Positions 9,507 through 20,971 are shown, numbered from the stretch's first letter. The stretch: DNA of 43,276 bases from Gammaproteobacteria bacterium (GCA_030739975.1 JASLYC010000018.1:1-43276); one strand, 5' to 3'. Notes: generated from the letters alone by a model not told the origin. Numbers and translations: made by a program.

Positions 9507-10730
9507 ATGGAAGTTATTTCTAATTTTTCCAAATTATCAGCCACTGTAGAATGCTTTTCCAACAAGGATAATATTAAGGTTGGCGAGTACAGCAACCAAG
9601 ATATACTAAGTCTTGATAATTTTAACAAAGCTAAAATAGAGATTGAATCGTGGGATGGATATAAACCAACCACACTACATTCTTTGAAAGATATCGCCAT
9701 TTATAACAATGTCGAGGAAATACTATACAAAGACGAATATTCGCGCTTTTCTTTAAAGAGTTTTAAGGCTCTTGGTGGCGCCTATGCTGTATCAAAATTA
9801 TTAATAGAAGAGCTGAAAAAAAATGAAATTGATGCAAACTCAGATGACCTAATATCTGGAAGATATGCAGGCATTACAGCCAAAATTACGGTATGTTGTG
9901 CTACCGATGGAAACCATGGCCGCTCAGTGGCATGGGGATCAAAAATGTTTGGTTGTGGTTGTGAAATATATATTCATAAAAATGTCAGTATCGCTAGAGA
10001 AAAAGCAATTGCAAAGTTCGGAGCAAATGTTCATCGTATTGATGGAAATTATGATGACTCTGTTCATATTGCAGCAAAAGTTTCAGCGGATAACAATTAC
10101 TTCGTTGTTTCAGATACATCATATGAGGGCTATACAGAAATACCAAAAAGCGTAATGCAGGGCTACACAATTATGGTCGATGAAGCTATTAACCAAATAA
10201 ATAAGTTTCCTACACATGTGTTCTTACAAGGAGGTGTGGGCGGATTAGCAGCTGCTGTAGTATCATATTTCATAGAATATGACCATATAAATACACCTAT
10301 TTTTGTAGTAGTTGAGCCGTCTAATGCAGACTGTCTATTTCAGAGCGCAAAGAGCGGCATTCCAACAATAATTGAAGGCGATTTGGAGACAGTAATGGCT
10401 GGACTGGCATGCGGCGAGGTATCTTTGTTAGCTTGGGAAATATTAAAGAATAGAGTTAATCATTTTATGGTTATAGATGATTTATGCGTTGCCCCCACTA
10501 TGCAATTATTAGCGTCTAACTCTATACCAATAATATCTGGAGAGTCTGCAGTAGCAGGCTTGTCTGGTTTTTTGTTGGCAGCAAAAAATGACTCACTCCG
10601 AGAAGAGTTAAATATAGACAGTAATTCACGTATATTGTGTTTTGGTACTGAGGGAGATACAGACGAAGAGGCCTACACAGTAGCTGTTGGAAAATCATCA
10701 CAAGATATTATAGATTCAGCAAATAATTAA
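9507..10730 (+). CDS. Diaminopropionate ammonia-lyase-like PLP enzyme
   Basis: SFKALGGAYAV (PLP lysine), CCATDGNHGRSVAWGSKMFGC, GNYDDSV, FLQGGVGGLAAAV; resembles YgeX/DpaL. Confidence 0.85.
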   Translation: MEVISNFSKLSATVECFSNKDNIKVGEYSNQDILSLDNFNKAKIEIESWDGYKPTTLHSLKDIAIYNNVEEILYKDEYSRFSLKSFKALGGAYAVSKLLIEELKKNEIDANSDDLISGRYAGITAKITVCCATDGNHGRSVAWGSKMFGCGCEIYIHKNVSIAREKAIAKFGANVHRIDGNYDDSVHIAAKVSADNNYFVVSDTSYEGYTEIPKSVMQGYTIMVDEAINQINKFPTHVFLQGGVGGLAAAVVSYFIEYDHINTPIFVVVEPSNADCLFQSAKSGIPTIIEGDLETVMAGLACGEVSLLAWEILKNRVNHFMVIDDLCVAPTMQLLASNSIPIISGESAVAGLSGFLLAAKNDSLREELNIDSNSRILCFGTEGDTDEEAYTVAVGKSSQDIIDSANN

Positions 10731-10731
10731 C

Positions 10732-11901
10732 ATGATAAACATACCAAAAAGAGGTTTTGAAACAATAGAGTATGAGTCTAGGCTAGAAAATATACAACGC
10801 CTTATGTTTGAATCTGCAATGGATGTAATTTTATTAACTACTCAAGTCGATATTGAGTATTACACTGGATTCAAAACACAATTTTTTCAAAGTCCTACTA
10901 GGCCATGGTTTGTTTTAATACCATCTAAAGGGAAACCAAGAGCAATTATTCCTGTTATTGGGGAGTCAGGAATGAGAGAGACTTGGATTGATGATATAAA
11001 AACATGGATGTCGCCTAACCCTAAAGACGATGGAATATCTCTATTAACTGATTCTATAAAATTATTCGCAAAGAATTATAAATGTATGGGTGTATCCTTG
11101 GGGCAAGAAAGCACTATTAGGATGCCACAAAGTGATTACGAAGAACTGAAAAATAATATACCTAGTATAGAAATAAAGGACGCTAATTTGATTCTTAGGG
11201 AGGTTCGCTATACTAAGTCTGCTGCTGAGGTTGATAAGATTCGTCATGTATGTCAGATCACTTCTAAGGGCTTTATTGACTTAGAGGGAATGTTAAAAGT
11301 AGGTCTTAGCGAGAGACATAATTGCCAACTTTTTAAACAATATTTGCTAGCCCTTGGCGTTGACGATTCACCTTACCTGGTTTCAGGTTCAGGGAGGGGT
11401 GGATACGGCTCGATTATTATGGGCCCTACTGATAAACTGATTGAGGAGGGTGATATATTTATTATAGATACGGGTTCAGTTTTCGATAGTTATTATTGTG
11501 ATTTTGACCGTAACTATGCTTTCGGTAGTGCAACAGATATGGCAAAAAAAGCATACCAAACTATCTTTAAGGCTACCGAAAAAGGTTTTACAGAGTGTCA
11601 GGTAGGAAATACAACTTCAGATGTATTTAATGCAATGAATACTGTTTTGCAAGATGGAGGAGCTATAGGTTCTACGGTAGGTAGACTAGGTCATGGCTTA
11701 GGTTTGCAGTTGACTGAATGGCCATCAAATACTGCAAATGACAATACTATTCTTAAGCCTGGAGTAGTATTAACCTTGGAGCCAGGCATGATGTACTTAC
11801 CTGGCAAAGAGATGGTTCATGAAGAAAATATTGTTATAACTGAAGATGGGCCTGAATGGCTAAGTATTAGGGCTAACGAAGAATTGCCGATAATCAGGTA
11901 A
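10732..11901 (+). CDS. M24-family metallopeptidase (Xaa-Pro aminopeptidase/creatinase-like)
   Basis: Pita-bread motifs FIIDTGSVFDSYYCDFDRNYAFG, GHGLGLQLTEWPS, TLEPGMMYLPG, MVHEENIVIT; starts 1 nt after the preceding stop codon. Confidence 0.85.
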   Translation: MINIPKRGFETIEYESRLENIQRLMFESAMDVILLTTQVDIEYYTGFKTQFFQSPTRPWFVLIPSKGKPRAIIPVIGESGMRETWIDDIKTWMSPNPKDDGISLLTDSIKLFAKNYKCMGVSLGQESTIRMPQSDYEELKNNIPSIEIKDANLILREVRYTKSAAEVDKIRHVCQITSKGFIDLEGMLKVGLSERHNCQLFKQYLLALGVDDSPYLVSGSGRGGYGSIIMGPTDKLIEEGDIFIIDTGSVFDSYYCDFDRNYAFGSATDMAKKAYQTIFKATEKGFTECQVGNTTSDVFNAMNTVLQDGGAIGSTVGRLGHGLGLQLTEWPSNTANDNTILKPGVVLTLEPGMMYLPGKEMVHEENIVITEDGPEWLSIRANEELPIIR

Positions 11902-11975
11902 AAACTCACATAAATGTTCCTATCTGCCTTTATATAAGGTCTGCATTATAAGAAATATAATCGATACTAGTCACA

Positions 11976-14036
11976 CTATTTTTCAATAATTACATTATAT
12001 CCTGGCAGGGTGTTTAGAATTTTTTTCCCGTAAAACTTTGTATTCAGGCGATTATCAAAAATTGTTATTTTACCAATATCTGTTTCTGTACGGATTAGCC
12101 TCCCGCACGCCTGAACCAGTCTCAGTGATGCATCAGGTAAAGATATTTCCATAAAAGGGTTTCTGTTTTTTAATTTAAGAAACTCTTGAGTGGTCTTTTC
12201 TATGGGAGATGTTGGCACACTAAAACGTAGTTTTGCAATTATTACATGACTTAATAGTTTGCCCTTAAGGTCGACACCCTCTGCAAAACTATCTAGTCCA
12301 AAAATAACGCTACCTTTATTTTTATTACAAAGCGTGATGTGTTTTTCTAGTATATTTTTTTTTGAAAATTCGCCTTGCACAAGTAATTCACATTCAAGCT
12401 CTTCATGTATCAGGTCAGCAACATTTTGCATTTGTTTGTTTGAGGCGAACAATACCAATGTAGCTTCTTTAGGGTTGATACGCTTTATAAGTTCAGAGGC
12501 AATTTCATTAGTATGATTATAAGTCTGCGTAGGGCTATGCTCTAGTTTGGCAACAATAAAATCAATCCTTTCTAGGTTAAATGGAGACGGTAGCCGTAGA
12601 TATATATTCTCATCATACTTTAATCCTAATTGCTGATTAAATCTGTCGAAACTGCCTAGCGAGGTAAGAGTGGCTGAAGTTAGAACAACACCAGGGGCCT
12701 TTGACCATATCAAACTATATAATTTAGATGATATGTCTGTTTTTGCGCTACATAAAGAGTAGTTATTTTTTTTATTTGTTAATTTAGATTCTTCTATCCA
12801 TCTAGAGTTCGGCATTTTGTCTTTTTCATCTTTAGTTAAAAAAGAATCAAGCAAAATAAGGATTGAGCTTAATTGCTGCTCGCATTCACCCAAAGCATTC
12901 CCGATTTGATCTCTAATCGATTTATCGACAATTTTAATTTTTTGATGTTCAATCCAGCCATTCTTTAATGTTTCAAATTTATTAATCACAGAGCTAAATA
13001 CATTCTTAATATTAAAGCACACAGGAGTGATTTTCTTATCGACAACCCCTTTTTCAAATATATAAATGCTTTCTTCATATTCATACTTACTCAGAGCGTC
13101 AATTAATTCATCTATATAAGAATCTATTTTCTTTATTTCACTTTTTGGTATATTTTTCTTTGTAATCTTACTAACCTGTTCGCTAACGCTTTGAGTTTTT
13201 CGGATAACAGACTTAATGTTTTCTGTTGTAGTTGATTGTGAGAATTGGGAGAGAGCTTTTTGGTTTAAGTGATGTGCCTCATCAATTACAAAAATTGTAT
13301 CCTCAACATTCGGTAGTACAGTGTTACCAGTAGAAAGGTCTGCAAGAACTAAATCATGATTGGCAATGATAACTTCAGCCTTTGCAATTTTTTTTCTGGC
13401 CATAAAGAAGCAACAGTCTTTATAGAATTCGCAACTCTTTGCAGTGCATGTAAAGCGATTACATGCTACCTTTTGCCACAAACTTTGGTCTGGAGCTTTA
13501 GTTAAATTATCAATCTCACCATTCCATTTTTTAGAAGAGTAGTCGTCAAGCATTTCATTTAACTTTTGAAGTTGAAATTTTTCTGGGGCCTCATTCCACA
13601 ATATTAAATTTTCAAATAATGGATTTTCAGTCGCAACATTGTCAACTAAGTTTACTAGATTACGAATACATAAATATCTAGACCTACCCTTAACCAAAAT
13701 GTATTCAAAGTCGGATATACAGTATTGTTGTGCTTCTGGGAGGTCTTTCTTTATTAATTGCTCCTGCAGAGCAATATTTGCAGTTGATATTACAAGTTTT
13801 TTATTGTCAGCTACTGCAATTGGAATTGCGCTTAATAGGTAGGCAATAGTTTTGCCAGTTCCAGTGGGAGCTTCAACACATAGTATATTGTTATAGCCCA
13901 CATGATCACCTGACAAAGTTTTAGAAATTTCAGCAATCATTTTGTTTTGGGCTTGCCGAACTTTGAAGTCTGACATGCCAGACTTTGCAGATATATAGGA
14001 TTGGCGGATTTGTGTTTTTAAATCGTCAGAGAGCAT
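11976..14036 (-). CDS. dinG: DinG/YoaA-family ATP-dependent DNA helicase
   Basis: Walker A EAPTGTGKT, DEAH box VIDEAHHL, Cys cluster suggesting an Fe-S domain (YLCIRN...CNRFTCTAKSCEFYKDCCFF), C-terminal QACGRLIRTETD. Confidence 0.85.
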   Translation of the reverse strand: MLSDDLKTQIRQSYISAKSGMSDFKVRQAQNKMIAEISKTLSGDHVGYNNILCVEAPTGTGKTIAYLLSAIPIAVADNKKLVISTANIALQEQLIKKDLPEAQQYCISDFEYILVKGRSRYLCIRNLVNLVDNVATENPLFENLILWNEAPEKFQLQKLNEMLDDYSSKKWNGEIDNLTKAPDQSLWQKVACNRFTCTAKSCEFYKDCCFFMARKKIAKAEVIIANHDLVLADLSTGNTVLPNVEDTIFVIDEAHHLNQKALSQFSQSTTTENIKSVIRKTQSVSEQVSKITKKNIPKSEIKKIDSYIDELIDALSKYEYEESIYIFEKGVVDKKITPVCFNIKNVFSSVINKFETLKNGWIEHQKIKIVDKSIRDQIGNALGECEQQLSSILILLDSFLTKDEKDKMPNSRWIEESKLTNKKNNYSLCSAKTDISSKLYSLIWSKAPGVVLTSATLTSLGSFDRFNQQLGLKYDENIYLRLPSPFNLERIDFIVAKLEHSPTQTYNHTNEIASELIKRINPKEATLVLFASNKQMQNVADLIHEELECELLVQGEFSKKNILEKHITLCNKNKGSVIFGLDSFAEGVDLKGKLLSHVIIAKLRFSVPTSPIEKTTQEFLKLKNRNPFMEISLPDASLRLVQACGRLIRTETDIGKITIFDNRLNTKFYGKKILNTLPGYNVIIEK

Positions 14037-14149
14037 AACAATTATATATTACTGCCTTTTAGTGAGTTTCAATTAGTGGCATATTATGCGCAAGTATTGT
14101 TATATATCATTTTTGTAAGTCACATATATATAAATGATATTAGAACTAA

Positions 14150-15121
14150 TCAAGAGTCTCTTTTCAATGATAGGTCGCACAATAATATTAATGCTTTTTT
14201 GTAGTTAGATTCTGGTAAATCCTTTATCGCTGTTCTAGCTAAGTCGGCAGATTCTTTTGCTTTTCCTCTTGCATATTCGAATGCCCCAGTATTTTTAAGA
14301 ATATTAATTACTTTATCAACGCCTACATTGTCTCTATTTTCAATAGCGCCAACAAGAATCTCGTGCTCTTTCCCTGAAGTGTGTTTTAGCGCATATATCA
14401 TCGGAAGTGTAGTTTTGCCTTCAGATAAATCATCACCAATTTCTTTTCCCATAGTTTCTACATCAGACTCAAAGTCGAGTATATCGTCAACAATTTGAAA
14501 GGCATTACCTAGGTGCAAACCGTAATCCTTTAGGGCTGATTCGAAGGCCTTATCAGCCCCAGATAAAATTGCTCCTATCTGAGTAGAGGCTTTAAATAGA
14601 CATGCGGTCTTGTTCTCAATTACCTGAAAATATTCTGATTCAGAGAGTTTTGGATTGTGACAATTTAATAATTGCATTACCTCTCCCTCTGCAATGTTAT
14701 TGGTTACTTTGGACATAATTTTCATGATGCTCATCGAATCTATTTCAACCATTAATTCAAAGGCACGAGAGTATAGGAAATCTCCCACTAGAACTGAGGC
14801 TGCATTGCCCCAAACTTCGTTAGCTGTATTACGACCCCTTCTGGTTCTTGATTCATCTACAATATCATCATGCAGAAGAGTTGCTGTATGGATAAGTTCA
14901 ATTACAACGGCCATGATATGGTGCTGTTCACCGTTATATTTTGTAGCTCTAGCGCTTAGTAATAGTAGCAATGGTCGAATTCTTTTACCACCAGCAGAAA
15001 TAATATAGTTACTCATAGTGTTAATCAGAGCAACATTTGAACTTAGGCTGCTAATAAGAGCTTTATCAGTTTTTTGTAGATCTACTTTTAGTAGCTCTTG
15101 GATGTCACTATAGTTATTCAT
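14150..15121 (-). CDS. ispB: Octaprenyl diphosphate synthase (polyprenyl synthetase)
   Basis: Aspartate-rich motifs LLHDDIVDESRTRRG and QIVDDILDFESD; GGKRIRPLL. Confidence 0.93.
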   Translation of the reverse strand: MNNYSDIQELLKVDLQKTDKALISSLSSNVALINTMSNYIISAGGKRIRPLLLLLSARATKYNGEQHHIMAVVIELIHTATLLHDDIVDESRTRRGRNTANEVWGNAASVLVGDFLYSRAFELMVEIDSMSIMKIMSKVTNNIAEGEVMQLLNCHNPKLSESEYFQVIENKTACLFKASTQIGAILSGADKAFESALKDYGLHLGNAFQIVDDILDFESDVETMGKEIGDDLSEGKTTLPMIYALKHTSGKEHEILVGAIENRDNVGVDKVINILKNTGAFEYARGKAKESADLARTAIKDLPESNYKKALILLCDLSLKRDS

Positions 15122-15198
15122 AGGGTGTCATTTTATACTAGAAACTTAAAGCTAGTTTCATGCCAATATGCAATACATTCATGGATTATATATATTAG

Positions 15199-15834
15199 TT
15201 ATTTTTTTGAAGAAATAGGCTTTAATCCATGTGCCAGAAGGTATACCTCTTTAGATCTTGGTCTTGAGGCTTTTGGTTTGCGTATAGTTACATTAACAAA
15301 TAAGTTTCGGCATGAATTAATAAAAACATCAAAGCCTTCACCTTGAAACACTTTGACAAAGAAATAACCTTTTGATGAGATTGTTTTGACTGCCATATCA
15401 AGTGCAAGCTCGCAAAGGTGCATTGATTTGGGTATGTCTACTGATAGCTGTCCACTCATATTAGGGGCCATATCAGAAAGCACCACGTCTACCTTGTTAC
15501 CTCTAGTTAATAACAATAGTTCTTCATATACAGAGTCAGTAGTAAAATCACCACACAGAAATTCAACACCATTTATCGGCTCTATATCCAATATATCGCT
15601 CGAAATAACCTTACCAGACTTGCCAACAATTTTAGCTGCAAGCTGACTCCATCCCCCTGGTGCAGCACCTAAATCTAGAACTAAATCTCCTGGCTTTATA
15701 AAATTGTCTTTGTTAACTACTTCAGACAGCTTATAAACAGCCCTTGATCGGTAACCCTCCTTTTGAGATTTTTTTACATATTCGTCTTTAATGTGCTCGC
15801 TCATCCAGCGACCAGAACTACCTTTTTTTGCCAT
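15199..15834 (-). CDS. rlmE: 23S rRNA (uridine2552-2'-O)-methyltransferase
   Basis: [55 protein letters not shown]. Confidence 0.95.
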   Translation of the reverse strand: MAKKGSSGRWMSEHIKDEYVKKSQKEGYRSRAVYKLSEVVNKDNFIKPGDLVLDLGAAPGGWSQLAAKIVGKSGKVISSDILDIEPINGVEFLCGDFTTDSVYEELLLLTRGNKVDVVLSDMAPNMSGQLSVDIPKSMHLCELALDMAVKTISSKGYFFVKVFQGEGFDVFINSCRNLFVNVTIRKPKASRPRSKEVYLLAHGLKPISSKK

Positions 15835-15914
15835 AACTGTTAGTGTAAATAATTGGTAATGCTAACAGGCATTTTACGGGATAATAATGGCTTTTTTTGT
15901 TCCTCCAAATAATT

Positions 15915-17729
15915 ATGATAGATAAGCTAAGGAATATTGCCATCATTGCCCATGTTGATCATGGCAAGACTACGCTAGTTGATAAACTTCTTGAGCAGTC
16001 TCAAACTTTTGATGAAAGGTTCGAGTCTACTGACAGGATGATGGATTCGAATGATTTAGAGAAGGAGCGTGGCATTACAATTTCTTCAAAAAATACAGCA
16101 ATCAAATGGAAAGATTACCGTATTAATATTGTCGATACACCTGGTCATGCAGATTTTGGTGGTGAAGTTGAGCGCGTATTGTCAATGGTTGACAGCGTAC
16201 TATTATTAGTAGATGCAGTTGATGGTCCAATGCCGCAGACACGTTTTGTTACTAAAAAAGCTTTCGACAAAGGCCTAAACCCGATAGTTGTAATAAACAA
16301 GATAGACAGAGATAGCGCAAGACCGGACTGGGTAATTGACCAAGTATTTGACCTGTTCGACCAGCTAGGAGCAACTGATGAGCAGTTAGATTTCCCTGTT
16401 ATATACGCCTCTGCTATTAACGGATATGCATCTTTGGATGATGATGTTCGTGATGGAGATATGACCCCCATGTTCGAGACAATAATAGAAAAAGTTCTTG
16501 CGCCTGATGTTGATGTTAGTGGCCCATTTCAGATGCAAATAACAGCCCTAGATTACTCTTCATTTGTTGGTGCGATTGGTATTGGTCGTATAACAAGAGG
16601 GAGCATTAAACGTAATATGCAAGCTGTACTGATAAATGAAAACGGAAACAAAAGGAACGTAAAGATTTCTCAACTTATGGGTTTCCATGGCCTAGAAAAA
16701 ATTGAAACTAGTAGTGCACATGCTGGCGATATTGTTGCGGTTGTTGGTATTGACAATGTATCAATATCTGACACCCTGTGTGATCCAGAATCAGTCGAAG
16801 CTTTAGCGCCATTATCAGTTGATGAGCCTACAGTTTCAATGGCATTTAGAGTTAACGATTCACCATTTGCTGGTCAAGATGGAAAATATATCACCTCAAG
16901 AAATATTCGTGATCGTCTAGACAAAGAGCTTATATATAACGTAGCATTGAGGGTTGAAAATACAAGTGACCCATCAGAATTCTTGGTATCTGGAAGGGGA
17001 GAATTGCATTTATCAGTTTTAATTGAGACTATGCGAAGAGAGGGGTTTGAGCTAGCAGTCGGAAGACCTCAAGTTATTCTAAAAGAAATTAATGGGGTAG
17101 TTTGTGAGCCATTTGAACAACTAACCGTTGATGTTGAATCCCAACATCAGGGAACGGTTATGGAACGCTTAGGAGAAAGGAAAGCTGAATTAACAAACAT
17201 GATGCCAGATAGTAAGGGACGAGTAAAACTGGACTTTATAATCCCATCACGTGGCCTTATAGGCTTTAGAACAGAATTCCTAACAGCGACCACCGGTACT
17301 GGTTTGATGTATTCAACTTTTGATGGTTATAGTGCCCAAAAAACAGGGAAAATTGGTCAACGCTCTAACGGCTCTTTAATATCAATGAACCAGGGAAAAG
17401 CGGTAGCTTATGCAATATTTAATCTGCAAAAGAGTGGCAAGTTTTTTGTTGAGCATAGCACTGATATATACGAAGGTATGGTCGTAGGAATCCATTCTCG
17501 TGATAAGGACTTAGTGGTCAATGTTATGAAGGGTAAGCAATTAACCAATGTGCGTGCTTCAGGCACTGATGATGCAGTAGTATTAACTCCACCTATCAAA
17601 CTAGACCTTGAGCAGGCACTAGAATTTATCGATGACGATGAGTTAGTGGAAGTTACACCAAACAATATTCGTATTCGTAAGAGGTTGTTAACAGAAAACT
17701 CTAGAAAAAGGGCAAGAAACCAAGCATAG
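15915..17729 (+). CDS. typA: Translational GTPase TypA/BipA
   Basis: [59 protein letters not shown]. The track ORF starts at 15897 (TTG); the ATG at 15915 matches the family N-terminus. Confidence 0.96.
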   Translation: MIDKLRNIAIIAHVDHGKTTLVDKLLEQSQTFDERFESTDRMMDSNDLEKERGITISSKNTAIKWKDYRINIVDTPGHADFGGEVERVLSMVDSVLLLVDAVDGPMPQTRFVTKKAFDKGLNPIVVINKIDRDSARPDWVIDQVFDLFDQLGATDEQLDFPVIYASAINGYASLDDDVRDGDMTPMFETIIEKVLAPDVDVSGPFQMQITALDYSSFVGAIGIGRITRGSIKRNMQAVLINENGNKRNVKISQLMGFHGLEKIETSSAHAGDIVAVVGIDNVSISDTLCDPESVEALAPLSVDEPTVSMAFRVNDSPFAGQDGKYITSRNIRDRLDKELIYNVALRVENTSDPSEFLVSGRGELHLSVLIETMRREGFELAVGRPQVILKEINGVVCEPFEQLTVDVESQHQGTVMERLGERKAELTNMMPDSKGRVKLDFIIPSRGLIGFRTEFLTATTGTGLMYSTFDGYSAQKTGKIGQRSNGSLISMNQGKAVAYAIFNLQKSGKFFVEHSTDIYEGMVVGIHSRDKDLVVNVMKGKQLTNVRASGTDDAVVLTPPIKLDLEQALEFIDDDELVEVTPNNIRIRKRLLTENSRKRARNQA

Positions 17730-17914
17730 TATTGCTCTTTAGTTGAAGATACTGGGGAAAATATATGTTATTATTGTTGCAATAAAGAAGACACAGTTGT
17801 TCAAAAAACCCCTAAATGATAGGTTTTATATTTAGGAATATTGTGTTAATATTATGCCTTTCAAAAATAATTCCAGTAGGTTAAACTAACAACATTTGTA
17901 TTCTAATGTGAACT

Positions 17915-20900
17915 ATGAATAGTTTTCTGTTATTTTTTATACGACAAAAAAGATTTGCCTTAGTTTTTACTGTCTTACTTATATCGATAGGACTTCTTTC
18001 TTTAACTAGTATTCAGAAAGATCAGCTACCTGCAATTGATTTAGAGGTATTAACTATAGTTACTGTATATCCTGGAGCTTCACCTGAGGATGTAGAACAG
18101 AATGTAACTAACCCTATTGAAGACGAAATATCGAACATATCTGGTATAGATAAATTTAGTTCTATCTCAAGAGAGGGCAGGTCATATATAGTGGTTACCC
18201 TATCACAAGACATTGACGATACTCAAGCTCTAAAGCAAGAAATAAAGGATGCAGTAAACAAGGTGCGTTCACTTCCAGATGAGGTCGTTGATCTTCCTGA
18301 AGTTATCGAAAATAAAACTTCAAGAATTAGCGTTTTAAAAATAAGCCTAGATGGTGATGGGGAATTGCCCTACGAACAGTTAAGAGATATAACTGATGAC
18401 CTTGCTAACAATATTAAGCTTATTGATGGTGTATCTGAGGTATCGAAGGAGGGCTATCTAGATCGTGAGATAAAAATAAAGCTAAATCCAGAAAAGCTTA
18501 ATCGATATAACATATCACTAAATCAAGTAATAAGTGCTATAGAAAAGCGCAATAACAGGTATACAGTTGGCTTGAATAGGAGCTTTGAGGACGAGAAGAA
18601 TATAGTCGTATTGGCTAATTTTAATCAAGCAGAGTCCGTCAGCGATGTAATCATTAAGTCTACCTTTGATGGTCCAGTTATTAGATTAAAAGATATTGCG
18701 GATATATCTATTAGTAATGTAGAAGAGAAAACAATAACTAGAATTAACAGTAAAAAAGGGTTTGTTATAAATATTCGTAAGCAAGAAAAAGCTGACGCTA
18801 TTACGACTGTTGACCTTATAAAATCTAAAATACTTAAACTAAAAGACAAGTACCCAAAAAGCTTAAAGTTATTTTATACACAGGATCTTTCTGAAAGGGT
18901 AAGGAATAGGCTAGATATTGTAGTCAAAAATGGCTTGATAGGTCTGGGAATGGTACTTATAGTTCTTGGCTTGTTTTTATCATTAAAGACAGCATTTTGG
19001 GTTGCTATAAGTATCCCCGTAACTCTACTTGGTGCTGTAGCTTTATTAGCATTTAGTGGCGAAACAATCAACCAGATATCTTTAGCAGCTATGATATTGG
19101 TTCTAGGCATTGTTGTTGACGATAGTATCATTGTTGGCGAAAGTATCCACCATCATAAGCAGTTAGGGGAAGATAAGATTTCAGCAACTTTGCACGGCTT
19201 TAAAAAAGTAATAATGCCTGTTGTTACAACCATACTAACAACCATTATAGCTTTCTCATCAATGCTATTGATGGGGGGCACTATGGGTAAGTTTATTTAT
19301 TTAATTCCACTAGTGGTTATATTTGCTTTGACCTTATCTTTTTTAGAAATTTCAGTTGCTCTTCCTGCTCATTTGGCTGGATCACATGAAAAGGTTAAGA
19401 CAAAGTATTGGTTTAAGCCTGTTGAGAATATATTTGAAAAGGTTGTCAAGTTACTGCTAAAGATACGATACCTTATCGTAGTTTTATTTGTTGGAGTACT
19501 TGTATGGACAGGAAATTTTGCTTATAACAATATGAAGTTTGTTATATTCCCTGCGGTTGGTGTTGATACAATCGATGCTCGTTTGGTGATGCCTATCGGC
19601 AGCTCTTTAGAGCTAACCGAATCAGTAGCCGAGAAAGTTGAGCAGCTAGTGTATGACGTTGTAGGGAGCGATTTAGAGTCAGTCACAACTGAAATTGGGA
19701 AAACACTTTCAAATAAGGCAGCATTTAAAATTTCTCTTGTTCCTGCCGGTAAGCAAAAAAACACATCTCACAAAATAATTAGGCAATTAAATAAAAGATC
19801 AAAAAAAATAACCGAGGCAGAAAAGATAAAATTTTCAGTAAGAAGACCGGGCCCACCCCAAGGTAAAGATGTAGAAATAAATTTGGTTGGAAATGACAAT
19901 GAGCAAAGAAGGGCAGCGGCTAATAGTGTAGAGGAAATCCTTTCATCACTGAGTGGAGTTGACAATATAAATAGAGATGACGACCCAGGAAAATCCAGAG
20001 TAGAAGTTGTCCTTGACTATGAAAAGATGTCTCGACTAAAGATTGACTTTGTGGTTCTTAGGACTTACCTTAAGACGGCATTCACTGGTACAGATATAAC
20101 CAATATACGTCAAGGCCAAAGCAATGTTAATTTCAGAGTCTATTTGGGTGATAACAGAGACCCTGATAGCCTAATTAAGTTATTAAAAATAAATAATTCA
20201 AATGGTCGTTTGGTCCCACTAACAAAGTTTATTAAGATAAGAGAAATACCTGGGGAGCCAGACTTTAATCACTTTGATGGCCAGAGGTCAGTTACTGTCA
20301 GTGCTGCTGTTGATGATGAAATAACAACCTCTCAGGGTGTGGTAGCTTTAGTAACAAAGCAGCTCGATTTAAAAAATAAATTTCCATCTATCAGAATTAT
20401 GATTACTGGTGGTGCCGAAGAGACCATGAAGTCTATGGCAAATTTCCAGAAAGCTTTCATTGTAGCTATTTTTGGAATCTTCCTTCTTTTAGCGTTACTT
20501 TTTAATTCATATTCACAGCCAATGCTAGTATTAACTGTCATCCCTTTCTCTGCTGTTGGTGTTATATGGGCTTTTTTCTTGCATGGAGAGGTGTTAAGTT
20601 TCTTTTCCCTTCTTGGTGGCTTGGCTCTAGTTGGAATTATTGTAAATGATTCTCTTGTAATGGTTTCTCACCTTAATTATCTAAAGCATAAGTATGAAGA
20701 TACAATGCTACCAGTTGAGTGGGTTGCTCAAGGTGCAAGAGATCGTCTAAGGGCAGTAGTCCTTACAACACTAACCACTTTGGCAGGAGTCATGCCTTTA
20801 GCTTATGGAATCGGCGGTACCGATCATCTATTAATGCCAATGGCTCTCTCTTTAGGTTATGGGCTATTGTTTGGTACACTTATGACGCTTATACTTTTGC

Positions 20901-20971
20901 CTTGTCTATATTTAATTAACTATAAGTTTATTAAATGGATAGCTGGATTTAGAAAAACTTCTGAGGCTTAA
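17915..20971 (+). CDS. RND-family efflux transporter permease (AcrB-type)
   Basis: 1018 aa, 12-TM RND layout; YPGASPEDVEQNVTNPIEDEI, GIVVDDSIIVGE, GGLALVGIIVNDSLVM. Confidence 0.9.
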   Translation: MNSFLLFFIRQKRFALVFTVLLISIGLLSLTSIQKDQLPAIDLEVLTIVTVYPGASPEDVEQNVTNPIEDEISNISGIDKFSSISREGRSYIVVTLSQDIDDTQALKQEIKDAVNKVRSLPDEVVDLPEVIENKTSRISVLKISLDGDGELPYEQLRDITDDLANNIKLIDGVSEVSKEGYLDREIKIKLNPEKLNRYNISLNQVISAIEKRNNRYTVGLNRSFEDEKNIVVLANFNQAESVSDVIIKSTFDGPVIRLKDIADISISNVEEKTITRINSKKGFVINIRKQEKADAITTVDLIKSKILKLKDKYPKSLKLFYTQDLSERVRNRLDIVVKNGLIGLGMVLIVLGLFLSLKTAFWVAISIPVTLLGAVALLAFSGETINQISLAAMILVLGIVVDDSIIVGESIHHHKQLGEDKISATLHGFKKVIMPVVTTILTTIIAFSSMLLMGGTMGKFIYLIPLVVIFALTLSFLEISVALPAHLAGSHEKVKTKYWFKPVENIFEKVVKLLLKIRYLIVVLFVGVLVWTGNFAYNNMKFVIFPAVGVDTIDARLVMPIGSSLELTESVAEKVEQLVYDVVGSDLESVTTEIGKTLSNKAAFKISLVPAGKQKNTSHKIIRQLNKRSKKITEAEKIKFSVRRPGPPQGKDVEINLVGNDNEQRRAAANSVEEILSSLSGVDNINRDDDPGKSRVEVVLDYEKMSRLKIDFVVLRTYLKTAFTGTDITNIRQGQSNVNFRVYLGDNRDPDSLIKLLKINNSNGRLVPLTKFIKIREIPGEPDFNHFDGQRSVTVSAAVDDEITTSQGVVALVTKQLDLKNKFPSIRIMITGGAEETMKSMANFQKAFIVAIFGIFLLLALLFNSYSQPMLVLTVIPFSAVGVIWAFFLHGEVLSFFSLLGGLALVGIIVNDSLVMVSHLNYLKHKYEDTMLPVEWVAQGARDRLRAVVLTTLTTLAGVMPLAYGIGGTDHLLMPMALSLGYGLLFGTLMTLILLPCLYLINYKFIKWIAGFRKTSEA

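Noticed and set aside
9865-10155. 96-aa same-strand ORF within the DAL gene
   Set aside because: Out-of-frame reading of a well-supported PLP enzyme; no independent domain.
15837-15868. CTGTTAG...CTAACAG repeat in the rlmE/typA divergent gap, considered as an SOS (LexA) box
   Set aside because: Spacing does not fit CTGT-N8-ACAG; likely chance.
17811-17836. CCTAAAT...ATTTAGG inverted repeat between typA and the RND gene
   Set aside because: AT-rich 7-bp arms and no T-run; neither terminator nor operator can be argued with confidence.
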